Below, piece after piece: positions 1 through 10,202 of a stretch of 64,000 bases of DNA. The translations under genes were made by a program, and so were the position numbers. The notes beneath the pieces are model-generated. The model saw only the letters and a list, made by a program, of their open reading frames with translations, was not told the origin of the DNA and did not search any database. The stretch is from assembly GCA_964030475.1 (NCBI GenBank), contig CAXIPT010000001.1:13560800-13624799 (forward strand). Direction: 5' to 3'. How positions within the stretch are numbered: position 1 is the first letter of the stretch; each line of letters opens with the position of its first letter. Source of the DNA: Tethya wilhelma (taxonomy: Eukaryota; Porifera; Demospongiae; Tethyida; Tethyidae).

Positions 1-322
1 GTATAACTTTTAATTTGCTTTTCTTAGTTTGGTATGATTGATTAGTATAAACCATACTTTTTATCAGCATTTAAATCTCGTGGTCTTGTTTACAGAAAGA
101 TACATGATCATGTCAATCACATGATGTTCTACCCACAAATTTACCTTAGGCTTGTATTATTAAGTTATATATAATAATTTTTTATTAGAGGCTGCATAAT
201 GAGCATGCGCATACATGGATACGGCTACTTCATTGTTGTGCTTCTTATTATTGTAATTGTTAAAGCAAATAATTGTATTATAGACTTAGAATAATACTGT
301 AATTGTTAAAGCAAATAATAAT

Positions 323-887
323 GAAGGCACCAAGGTGCATAACCCTTGGTGCGTACATAGGCAATATAATATTGGACTACACAATAAACTGCTATAATAT
401 ATCAAATACCATCAAAACACTTATAAGATTCAGTATAATTATGTCTGTATAATGTAGTTGGATGAGTGTGTATCAATAAGCAGGTCTGCAGCTATGCTAT
501 GGGACTCGCTCAGGCTCGCCCCTCATGCTTGCCCCAAAATTTTAACAGGATGAATGGGTGTGGCCTCGAAGCTTAGCTCAGATAGGCTGAAAAGCCTCAG
601 ATTTCAGACTCTATAGGCTTTTGTTGCTTTGTAAAAGGACCTCAGGCCATTTCATATCAGTAGCTAAGCTTCTACTGTCTATGCTATGAAGCTCGCTCAG
701 GCTCGTCCCCCAAAATTATGGGTGTGGCCTCGAAGCTTAGCGCTCAAAGAGGCTGAAAAGCTTCATATCTCAGGAACTACAGGCTTTTGTTAAATTCTTT
801 GTGTAATTTTTTTTAGATAATCTCGATTATTTTACCTTGGTATGCCGCTTTTGAAGACTGGAGCTGCCGTTCTTGAGATATAGTTGG

Positions 888-933
<46 letters not shown>

Positions 934-975
934 AAACGACTACCATAACCCCTGCTGCGCATGCGCACCAAGGGT
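323..975. mobile_element. non-autonomous DNA element with internal (CA)n
   Basis: The element has terminal inverted sequence (TAACCCTTGGTGCG near the left end, CGCACCAAGGGT at the right end). It is absent from the paralogous site at 2970-2985, which defines an empty site and a 4-bp TAAT target duplication (319-322 and 976-979). It holds a (CA)n run at about 890-928 followed by 'acaaaacgactacc'. The same end, CA run and tail recur at 37695-37912. No transposase is visible. Confidence 0.75.
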
Positions 976-1006
976 TAATTATAGACTTACACAAACAGAT
1001 TTTGGT

Positions 1007-1699
1007 CTACTTTGACTCATGTCTTATGATAGTGTCAGACGATCTTGGATCAAAAGGTTTAACTGCTTCTGCAAGAGCTAACCAAGTTGGACGAGGATTC
1101 ACTTGTTTCAGCCAGGTTACAATCATTTCTCGCAGACAACTGGCACTTTTCCGCAGATTTTCTTCTTCTATTGACTTGAGTGTACCATCAGACATTTTCA
1201 ACATGATTCCAATATTGTGCCATTCACTAGATAGAGGATGCAATAATCGATAGACTTCACTGAGATGAGATGAATCTAGCGGTGTCAGTTTAAGTGTTGC
1301 TTGAATGCTTGATAAAGGTCGAACGTTGTAGCTGTTCCCAACACCAAACCACGCAGGAGGCAGTTCCATTCCTTGGTTGAGTCTTCGTTTGTGGGATTTG
1401 AGATACCGGACTACAAGACCATCGAGATAGAATGGGATATTTCTTTTGAATCCATTTTGACCCCTGGAAAATCGTGGACTGCAGATTGATACTATTGCAT
1501 CTGCTACTTCACTGCCGTGTCTCTGAGACAAACCTGGAATCCGCCAGAGGAAACTTCCAGTGTGAGTACTAGCTAGTGATGCTTGAAGCTGCAATTCAAG
1601 CTCAGACACATGGACCTTCATCAAGGATGTTTGTCTTTCTAATTCCTCATATTTTCTTTCTAGCATCTTGACTCTAATACAATCATCACGAATGGATGG
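1007..1699 (-). pseudogene. duplicated C-terminal fragment of the TRAF/Death gene
   Basis: This encodes the end of the coiled coil, a half MATH domain (motif GSFLWRIPGLSQ) and a Death domain, and matches the C-terminal half of the gene at 3002-5943 with only a few substitutions (for example CSPRF against CSPPF). Upstream the frame runs into the antisense strand of a galactosidase exon, so the first 42 or so codons of the open frame are not real protein. No promoter or N-terminal exons accompany it. It is best read as a fragment carried by the tandem duplication. Confidence 0.75.
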
Positions 1700-2708
1700 A
1701 CAGATCCAAAGACTTTTCCCGACTTTCAAAAGATGATTGATTATGTTCACTCCAAAGGATTGAAATTTGGGCTGTACAGTGATGCAGGCTATGAAACCTG
1801 TCAAGGTAATTAAAACAATAATATATTTTGGCAATTTGTAAATTGGAAGCTCTAAAGACTGAATAATAATTTACTGTCTTTCAACTTTAGGTCGTCCAGG
1901 ATCATTGGGCTATGAGGAAAAAGATGCTCAAGCATATGCTTCATGGAAAGTGGACTATCTCAAATACGATGACTGTTATCCTGATAAAAGGACGCCAAAA
2001 GAAAGATATCCAGATATGCGAGATGCTCTAAACAAAACAGGCCATCCAATATTCTATTCTCTATGTGGGGGGACTCGTGATTTTCCAGCCACTTGGGCTC
2101 CAAAGATTGGAAACAGCTGGCGTACAGTAGGAGACATTAGAGACGATTGGGGGAGTATGATTTCCAAAGCTGACCAGAATGACAAATCGGCACCGTATGC
2201 TGGACCTGGTGGATGGAATGACCCAGACATGTTGGAGATTGGGAATGGAGGAATGACCATTACAGAGTATGAGACACACTTCAGTCTATGGTGTCTGATG
2301 AAAGCTCCACTACTGATAGGCTGTGATGTTACCAATATGAGTGCTGACACACTTCGTATTCTCACAAACCACGAGCTGATTGCCATCAACCAAGATAAGC
2401 TGGGAGTCCAAGGCAACAAGACTGTGGTGAACAATGATACCAATACTTACACTGAAGTATGGAGTGGTCCATTGGATGGAGGAGCCTGGGTTGTGCTGCT
2501 TCTCAATCGTGGCAACACCACAACCACAATCACAGCCAAATGGACTGATCTGGGTCTACCTGCCAGCACTCAAGCTGATGTGCGTGATCTCTGGCAAATG
2601 AAGGATCTTGGCACAATGACCACAAGTGTTAGTGCCAGTGTACCCATGCATGGAGTGGCTGTCTTCAAACTCACTCCTGTAAAGTTAACTGCATTGTATA
2701 ACTTTTAA
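1697..2708 (+). CDS. alpha-galactosidase (GH27), 5'-truncated copy A
   Basis: Two exons are visible: 1697(approx)-1805, from [19 protein letters not shown] to the donor CAAG|gtaatt, and 1891-2708. GH27 enzymes hydrolyse terminal alpha-galactosides by a retaining mechanism. The nucleophile region YLKYDDC and the acid/base region GDIRDDW are present. The first half (signal peptide and GWNSW region) is missing because the duplicated Death-gene fragment abuts it at about 1697. The specificity motif CEWG of copy B reads CGGT here. The C terminus runs 10 residues beyond the copy B stop. The intron is only 85 bp against 1591 bp in copy B. The catalytic pair is intact, but the truncation makes a functional enzyme unlikely unless another first exon lies upstream. 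Confidence 0.85.
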
Positions 2709-3001
2709 TTTGCTTTTCTTAGTTTGGTATGATTAAACCATGCTTTTTATCAGCGTTTAAATCTCGTGGTCTTGTTTACAGAAAGATACATGATCATGTC
2801 AATCACATGATGTTCTACCCACAAATTTACCTTAGGCTTGTATTATTAAGTTATATAATAATCAGAATAATTTTTTATTAGAGGCTGCATAATGAGCATG
2901 CGCATACATGGATACGGCTAATAATTGTATTATAGACTTAGAATATTACTGTAATTGTTAAAGCAAATAATAATTATAGACTTACACAAACAGATTATGG
3001 T

Positions 3002-5023
3002 CTACTTTGACTCATGTCTTATGATAGTGTCAGACAATCTTGGATCAAAAGGTTTAACTGCTTCTGCAAGAGCTAACCAAGTTGGACGAGGATTCACTTG
3101 TTTCAGCCAGGTTACAATCATTTCTCGCAGACAACTGGTACTTTTCCGCAGATTTTCTTCTTCTATTGATTTGAGTGTACCATCAGACATTTTCAACATG
3201 ATTCCAATATTGTGCCATTCACTAGATAGAGGATGCAATAATCGATAGACTTCACTGAGATGAGATGAATCTAGCGGTGTCAGTTTAAGTGTTGCTTGAA
3301 TGCTTGATAAAGGTCGAACGTTGTAGCTGTTCCCAACACCAAACCACGCAGGAGGCAGTTCCATTCCTTGGTTGAGTCTTCGTTTGTGGGATTTGAGATA
3401 TCGGACTACAAGACCATCGAGATAGAATGGGATATTTCTTTTGAATCCATTTTGACCCCTGGAAAATGGTGGACTGCAGATTGATACTATTGCATCTGCT
3501 ACTTCACTGCCATGTCCCTGAGACAAACCTGGAATCCGCCAGAGGAAACTTCCAGTGTGAGTACTAGCTAGTGATGCTTGAAGCTGCAATTCAAGCTCAG
3601 ACACATGGACCTTCATCAAGGATGTTTGTCTTTCTAATTCCTCATATTTTCTTTCTAGCATCTTGACTCTAATACAATCATCACGAATGGATGGAGGATG
3701 ATTCAGCTGATCCAACTTGACATGTATATTTTTATCAAGCATTGCATTTTTTGAAGGTGTCTTGAGTTGTTGTTCCAATAGGAGAATGTGATCCATGAGA
3801 AGATGCAAGCGAGAGTTGAGCTTCTGTAGCATCTCTGTACAACTGTCAATTTCCATTGCAGTCAACCTTGTATCAATGCTTCGGACAGATTTCATTAGTG
3901 TCTTGGCCTGAGAACAAATATCCATAAAGTGAGTCAAGACAGCTGCTGGTGAGCCGAAGTGAGCTACCACAGAGTCAGGGTCAGCTTCACCCCCAATAAG
4001 CTACAAAAAAGAAGCAAATAAATAATATGTTTAATTCAATCAACAGCTAGAGTCTAGCAAAAACTACCTTCCGATTGTCACCCATGCCTTCTTCCTTGGG
4101 TGAAGCATGACATGTTTCTGCAGCTGAGCACTGACTCAAAGGGTGCTTTGAACACTCACTACAGTAGTGTGTCTGTAAAGCACATCCATAATTATAGATA
4201 TGTAATAGCTCATTGCTACAGACATATATAATTTTGTAAAAATATAAGCAGTGTAGGAATGGGCAGTACTGAAAAAAAACAATGAAACAAGGCAACAAAA
4301 CTTTGGTACATGACTACTTCATTTCAGTCTCCTGGACAGACTGTGATTCTGAGTCAATATTCATGCATGCAATCACTTGGATAATTGGGATGAAGTATCA
4401 GTAGGCTGCATGCAAGTAAATCTTTGTTAGATCATAAGACTTTAAAAAATGAAGTAGTCAAGTGTCGACTTCAAAATTCCGTTGCCTTGTTGTGGCTTTT
4501 TACAGCACTGCCCATTCCTAAACTGCTTATTTTTACAAATTTTTACTACTTACTCACATTTTTCAACACTAAGGTGCATGAAAGCTATTTAAAACTGGTT
4601 GGTCTCTGCAAAAAGCAGGAGTGCTTCCATGAACATTGAATGCGCATTATAAGAGTGCAAATCACGTGGTATATATTGACGACCTGTATCTATACATAAA
4701 ATGGATACATTGCAGTATAGTATCTATTTCAAGGAGAATTTCAAAGCTATAAGAGCAGGAGAATTTAAAAGCTGCCTAGATTTTGTTTGTTAGCTTTTAA
4801 GCAGCAAATAAGTAAACGTACTTCAGAAGAAATAAAGTTACTGTGTACAGTCAAAGTTGGCTCAATGCCTTTTGTCTAATTTACTTGAAGCATCTATAAT
4901 ATACACAATCTTTATTATCTATGCTTGAATGCGCGATTTCCAGAGAAACAGTTAGGAAGGGAGGGAGGGAGGAAGAAAGAAAACAAAATTTGCATTGTTA
5001 AGGCTTCTCGCCAGTGCTCTTGT

Positions 5024-5082
<59 letters not shown>

Positions 5083-5943
5083 CACAGAAGAGTGCTTTAG
5101 GAAGTTTGTACCACTTTTTTATGCATGTAGTTAGAAAACTGCCTAAGGGAGCAAGGCCTCTATGCATGTTTGAAGGCTTAGATATATTTTCTGGAGAGTT
5201 TAGAAGCACGAACATTTTGTATTGCGTCAATGGGACAGTCAATCCATTCCTACTATATTATGATAGTGACTTACGTGCAAAGAAACAGGCATTGTGTCTT
5301 TGCCACAATATCTACAGCTGAGCTGACGATAATCACACTCTTGGCTGACATGCTTTTCCATCTCTATGAGAGGCAACTTTACTGCATCCCTTTTCCTTGT
5401 TACAACAAAGGATTGGTTTGAAACAGCATTCACCTTCATGCGCCTATATAGAGGGACAAATAAAACAAACAAACAAAAACAAAATGAGAACCGTGTAGTA
5501 GCTTTATGGCATCACTACAATAAGACACACTTATAAACTAAGTGTATAGAGATACAGTGAAGCCTTGGATACCATAAACCATAGTGGGGCACCGTTGTAA
5601 GGATTTTGTTTTACAGTGGAATTTAACTTTGTCTTAATTATATGATTCTACAACAGCAGTTTTAAGTGTACATGTCACAGTATGCTGGTATAAATGTTAC
5701 TTCAAACATACTTGATAGTAGTGACCAAGTTGACCAATCCACTCACAACCGTAGAGGCTGTTTTGGCAAATAACATCAGTGCGTTGAATTTCACGCCGAA
5801 CAGCTTTGTCTGGATAATAGCCAGGCTACAAAAGATGATGAGCACGAATAAAATCTTTTTAAATGCCCTAAAAAAATAGACATACCTTTCCATTTTCATC
5901 AAGCACTGAAATTCCTGTTTTGGCACTGCAATATGCAGGAGAT
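3002..5943 (-). CDS. TRAF-type zinc finger / coiled coil / partial MATH / Death protein
   Basis: Exons in reading order: 5886-5943, 5712-5825 (PDKAVRREI then CQN..YGCEW, a typical post-RING TRAF stretch), 5275-5443 (second TRAF zinc finger, ending in YRQLSCRYCGKD), 4068-4172 (cysteine-rich, CSECSKHPL), 3002-4000 (coiled coil, GSFLWRIP MATH start, Death domain). All have good GT/AG sites. TRAFs are adaptor or E3 proteins downstream of TNF and Toll receptors. The MATH domain stops near the FYLDGL strand and is replaced by a linker and a C-terminal Death domain (WHNIGIML, CLREMIVTWLKQV, TWLALAEAV). The 5275-5443 exon changes frame between GCSKV and LIEMEKHV (about 5361-5385). No RING exon was found upstream. 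It converges on galactosidase copy A. Confidence 0.75.
4250..5240. repeat. left arm of a large imperfect inverted repeat
   Basis: Segments at about 4475-4530, 4640-4700 and 4920-5240 recur inverted and diverged at 7390-8030. For example 'acagcactgcccattccta' at about 4501 matches the reverse complement of 7984-8010. 4254-4300 also pairs with 4475-4525, giving a local hairpin. The arm lies in introns of the TRAF/Death gene. Confidence 0.65.
5027..5087. repeat. (CT)n(CA)n microsatellite
   Basis: A compound run of ct repeats passes into ca repeats with one interruption (acaaacac). It lies within an intron of the TRAF/Death gene. Confidence 0.9.
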
Positions 5944-6329
5944 CTGTAATAACAAACAAAAAATGAATGTGTGTTAACGATTTTGGATAAGTGAACATGA
6001 CACAGTAACTTTATACATTGCTGCTAAAAGTGTTTAGCTCAATAATAGTTTATTGCAAGACTCATAACTAATTATTATCGCCAGCATATCACAATCATTT
6101 TTACACAAAATTACTGTGTTGTTGTGCGGTACATCCCTCCTTCATCTCTGCCTCTCATTCAAGTCTGAGTCTGGCCACTATAATATAATTATTGGCTTGA
6201 TATTACTATAGGCTATCATAAAACACTAAAAGCTAGTAGCTGTTCTGGTGCCTGCAATCTTTATTTCTCTATAGCTATGTAAAAAGAGCCTTTTGCCTCT
6301 TGAAGAATAACATAACATGTGAATGACGG

Positions 6330-6656
6330 GCCCGTGGTTGACTGGTGAGGGGGAGTCGGACAGATTCGCTGGCAATTGGCTAGTTCAACAATGACTCAGA
6401 CTGTCAACCCATGGGTAGGTGGTTCGAGTCCCTCCAGTGCCAGTATTTAGTTCTTTCCCATTTTCTCTTTCGAGCTCTGCCTAGGAGTTGACTCAGCTCT
6501 ACTCCAAAAAGTGAGGAGGTGAATTTCATTGCATCCTTTGGAGGGGATGTAAAGTTGTTGGTCCCGGGGGACCTGCATTCATTAGCCCTAGGCTATTTGC
6601 AGGCCTTCGTTAGCCACAATTGTGGCAAACCCGAAGGGGCACTTAAAAAAAAAAAT
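6330..6656 (+). mobile_element. tRNA-derived SINE
   Basis: A tRNA-like head at about 6372-6445 has an acceptor-like GGCA pairing with TGCC and a perfect box B, GGTTCGAGTCC, with a T stem pairing 4 of 5 positions. A non-tRNA body follows, ending in an A run at about 6645-6655. That is the layout of a Pol III-transcribed SINE. Target duplications were not clear by eye. Confidence 0.75.
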
Positions 6657-6909
6657 TCAGCTTTTATTACTTTTTCAACAAACCATGAATGTGGAATATT
6701 GGAGTCACTGTGAGTGTTCATGGTAAACCAAATAGCTACGTACATCATGTGGCACAGTGCTTTTGTGCCTTGGCAACAGACACTACAAGCAGAAAAGCTA
6801 CCACAGTCACAGTTTTAATTTGGTGCATTTTAGTCATCAACCTAATTCTGTGGCGATCATCAAATCACTAAATTTAGGCCAAATTATATTTCCACATAAT
6901 TATAACAGT

Positions 6910-7370
6910 ATATAATTTTATATGTTATATTATAACAGTATAGTCAGGAGGTGGCAACTCCCATAATATGTACTGTACTTGGAGCCACGACCACAGTCAA
7001 GATGATAGTCAATGGTCAAAATGAGATTTTAGTGCTGGTCAATGGCCAAAATGAAAATTAGACAATCACAGTTGGTAAAGGTCGTCAGCCAAGCATAAAC
7101 TTTCCCATTGTCAAAGGTCAAATTTTAGTGACGGTTACTGGTCAAGACGAAATTTTTAGATGGTCAAGATTTGAGCGGTTGTGGCCGGCTCCCCTGACAG
7201 TACACACCCATAACAAAGCATCTACTGCCTACCCCCATGATTGAACACTTGACTCTAGCAGAAACACTACACATATTAAACACTGAAATCATGCTGCTTT
7301 CAGTCTTTGGCCTACCCCCACTACCATCAGAAGGATCAATCATAGAATGTCTAATCCCACTTTATGATAA
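6910..7370. repeat. A-B repeat block, intact copy
   Basis: The left part A (6910-7134) recurs inverted at 8062-8285. The right part B (7135-7370) recurs in direct orientation at 9588-9825. Part A contains repeated 'ggtcaaaatgaga' style units. No coding capacity is apparent. Confidence 0.85.
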
Positions 7371-7389
7371 ATTATCATACGTACGGTGA

Positions 7390-8030
7390 ATGGGCCGACT
7401 GTCCCATAGACACAATACAAAATGTTCATGCTTATAAACTTTCAAGGAAAGAAAGCTAAGCCTTCAAATGCATTCAATAGCCTCCCACAGACAGTTTACT
7501 TACTGTATTAACAAAGAAAACTGGCAGAAAGTTTCCAGAGCACTCTGGAGAGAGCGCTGGCGAGAAGCCACAACAGTGCAATTTTGTTCATCTTCCTTCC
7601 TTCCTAACTGACTTACTTGAACGCGATTTCCAGACAAACAAAAGACATTGAGACAACTTTGACCATATAGTAAGACTTCAATTCATCTGTAGTACGTCCT
7701 TTTCTACTCGTTTGCTGGCGAAAAGGCAGCAAACAAAATCTAGGCAGCTTTGAAACTCTTGATATAAAATACTGTACTTTTTATTTATCATTTTTATGTA
7801 GGTAAAGGTCGTCAACAGACCACGTAATTTTCATGCCTATAATGCGCATGCGCATCAAATGTACACTTCTGCTTTTTGTAGAGACTGACTAGTCTCTGTT
7901 GTGTGGTTATCTCCATGCAATTGAGCACCTTGGTGTTTAAAAAAGTGAATGAACAAGTAGTAAAAATTTTATAAAAATGAGAAGTGTAGGAATGGGCAGT
8001 GCTGTAAAAAGCAAGGAAACAGGGGGGACA
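7390..8030. repeat. right arm of the inverted repeat
   Basis: This is the diverged reverse complement of segments in 4475-5240, including the ACGTGGTC..GACGACC stretch at 7805-7830 and the microsatellite flank. It contains no gene. Confidence 0.65.
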
Positions 8031-8061
8031 CTGTCGAGGGGGGACTTCTGGGCCTTGGACA

Positions 8062-8285
8062 CCGTCACTAAAATTTGATCTTTGACAACGGGAAAGTTTA
8101 TGCTTGGCTGACGACCTTTACCAACTGTGATTGTCTAATTTTCATTTTGGCCATTGACCAGCACTAAAATCTCATTTTGACCATTGACTATCATCTTGAC
8201 TGTGGTCGTGGCTCCAAGTACAGTACATATTATGGGAGTTGCCACCTCCTGACTATACTGTTATAATATAACATATAAAATTATA
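8062..8285. repeat. inverted copy of block A
   Basis: A nearly perfect reverse complement of 6910-7134, ending at the palindrome-rich element that follows. Confidence 0.85.
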
Positions 8286-8739
8286 TGTGACCTGTCAAGC
8301 GAAAACCTGACGTTTGGGAATTTCCGCGAATTTTGAGTTAGCTATTACACGTATATCTAGGCCTTCTCAGGAAGCGCATATCAAAATTTGATGGGCATAG
8401 CTATAGTAGTTTTCCAGATATAGCTGTTGCGGACACCTGGTCCTAGGATCGCGTGTCCCCCGGACACCTGGTCCTAGGACCGCGCGTCCCCCCAGGACAC
8501 CTTATCCTAGGACCGCGTGTCCCCCCGGACACCTGGTCCTAGGACCGCATGTCCCCCCTTAGGACCAGGTGTCCCCCCATTGTAAATGTAATATCATCAG
8601 GTCTACAAGCTCTACATACCTCTAGGTGGATGGATCGCGCCATGGATGAGCAGTGAAGTGTGTTGCAAAAAATTGGCGTGGCTGGAATAATAATTACAAT
8701 GTGAATAGTATCATACTCGTACTAAATTATAGTCTATCG

Positions 8740-8772
8740 AGCTAGACCCTCTTCTCAGAAGAGGGTCTAGAG
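8740..8772. other. perfect short hairpin
   Basis: AGACCCTCTTCTCAGAAGAGGGTCT folds on itself with 11-12 bp arms. It lies inside the transposon remnant and has no T run or other terminator feature. Confidence 0.6.
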
Positions 8773-8943
8773 GCTAACTAAATTATTGCATGTCTTATAA
8801 TTATAGCAATGCATGAGTGCAGTTTCAGTTAATGGAAGTCAAGTTCTGCCAGCTATTGGTTACATTTCTGACAGAGCCAGACAGCACCACTTTCCAGACA
8901 CCTATTAGATATGTGTCCACAGCAACTCAAATGGTACCACTCC

Positions 8944-9360
8944 TTACAACAAGAGCATTGTATCCACTTTCAGTCTTTGCCTGATGAAGACTATTGAGTT
9001 CTGGCATTCTGCACTCGCAAAAGATCTCGATTGGCTGGTGCTCTTAATGAAGTGAGGCATCCGTCTTTGCTTCAACATCGGAAACATAGTTATCTTCTGC
9101 TTTTGTAGGCACTGCCACAGATGGCGCCGCATTTTACTCTGGTCAAAGAGGAATTTACCAGGGTTTTCACCGAAAGCCAAAGCTGTAGCAAAGGCAATAG
9201 CGAACAGGCCACAATCACAACTACCACTTTGTTTCTGCATGCACATTAACAAAATGTAGCTGGATCTCTTTGCATCAGTGGTGTGAACAGGAGTGCTGCC
9301 ACTTGTGCTTGAACTTCTGTGCCCGCCTGGTACATGCTGTCATATACATATACATTTGGG
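8944..9360 (-). pseudogene. Ulp1/SENP-like (C48) cysteine protease fragment
   Basis: The readable frame contains QSGSCDCGLFAIAFATALAF, which holds the Q..x..DCG active-site signature of C48 peptidases, then a conserved MRRHLWQCL stretch. The upstream part VYVYDSMYQAGTEV continues in a different frame and meets a stop before the DCG block, so at least one frameshift and one stop are present. Such proteases are often carried by large DNA transposons, which fits the palindromic flanks. Confidence 0.65.
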
Positions 9361-9587
9361 TGATCTGTGTCAAGGGTAGAGATTGTGAGCCAATTTTTTC
9401 TTGCTTTTTACTCGTAGATTAATCTTTGCTTCATTCACTCCATGCATATATAGTGATAAATAGGGGGGGGGACACCTGGTCCTAGGGGGGACGCCTGGAC
9501 CTAGGACCAGATGTCCGGGGGGACACGTGGTCCTAGGACCAGCTGTCCGGGGGGACACGTGGTCCTGGGGGACACGTAGTCCTGTGA

Positions 9588-9825
9588 CAACGGTTAATGG
9601 TCAAGACGAAATTTTTAGATGGTCAAGATTTGAGCGGTTGTGGCCGGCTCCCCTGACAGTACACACCCATAACAAAGCATCTACTGCCTACCCCCATTAT
9701 TGAACACTTGACTCTAGCAGAAACACTACACATAACACTGAAATCATGCTGCTTTCAGTCTTTGGCCTACCCCCACTACCATCAGAAGGATCAATCATAG
9801 AATGTCTAATCCCACTATTAAAGAT
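9588..9825. repeat. direct copy of block B
   Basis: A close copy of 7135-7370 with a small deletion near 9735. It directly follows the palindromic repeat cluster, so the A-B junction is the point at which the other material became inserted. Confidence 0.85.
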
Positions 9826-9849
9826 GTGATAAACTGTGGGCCAACTCAG

Positions 9850-9905
9850 CATAGATAATAGAGACTTCGTACCATAGGTACGAAGTCTCTATTATATTAT
9901 CTATG
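9850..9905. mobile_element. 56-bp foldback element with 7-bp target duplication
   Basis: The arms CATAGATAATAGAGACTTCG and their complement surround a short loop. AACTCAG flanks both sides (9843-9849 and 9906-9912). This is a minimal hairpin MITE just upstream of galactosidase copy B. Confidence 0.7.
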
Positions 9906-10202
9906 AACTCAGCAAAACAAAACAATCACGTGATCAAGGTTGCTGATCAGATCAGCAGAGTGAACATGGAGTAGACTGCAGAGCTCTCAAATAAGAGCTG
10001 TAATTCGACATTGAGGCAGGATATCTGCGTTTAAGAACCAAGAATCTTGAGCTCTTCACTACAATAGCCAGCCTGAGTTTATATCGGTCAAAAGAATCAA
10101 GAGGTGAGGTGCTGCATTGCGCATGCTCAGAGTGAACAGCTCCACCCACTAGTCACATGGTTGGCGGCGAAATATTCAGGGTCAGAGCACGAACTACCAG
10201 AC

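Larger units (their letters stand above)
1..1699. repeat. partial copy of the 3' flank of the galactosidase/TRAF unit
   Basis: Positions 1-322 and 976-1697 match 2695-2960 and 2980-3697 nearly base for base: galactosidase 3' flank, then the C-terminal end of the Death-domain gene. The match begins at base 1, so the window probably opens just downstream of another galactosidase copy. It stops abruptly near 1697-1703, where the sequence becomes the middle of galactosidase exon 1. The 323-975 insertion is a mobile element. Two short related units (about 495-640 and 680-805, both with 'ggtgtggcctcgaagctta') sit inside that insertion. Confidence 0.85.
8425..9587. mobile_element. transposon remnant bounded by palindromic GGACACCTGGTCC repeats
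   Basis: The left side (8430-8578) carries four or five tandem units of the form GGACACCTGGTCCTAGGACC followed by a GC-rich gcgtgtcccc linker. The right side (9468-9585) carries a similar cluster. Each unit is itself near-palindromic (GGTCCTAGGACC). Between them lie a cysteine-protease remnant on the minus strand and AT-rich sequence. Clustered terminal repeats around a protease gene suggest a large DNA transposon reduced by deletion. The transposase is not visible. Confidence 0.6.

Noticed and set aside
873..1253. Open frame with His-Thr repeats
   Set aside because: It is translation of the CA microsatellite followed by the antisense of the Death-gene fragment.
6519..6713. Open frame starting MNFIASFGGDVKLLVPGD
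   Set aside because: It lies wholly inside the SINE body and tail and is not a gene.
9370..9558. Pro-rich open frame
   Set aside because: Produced by the palindromic GGACAC repeats.
9952..10149. Minus-strand open frame upstream of galactosidase copy B, a possible first exon of the TRAF gene
   Set aside because: No donor site in a sensible place and no RING-like cysteines.
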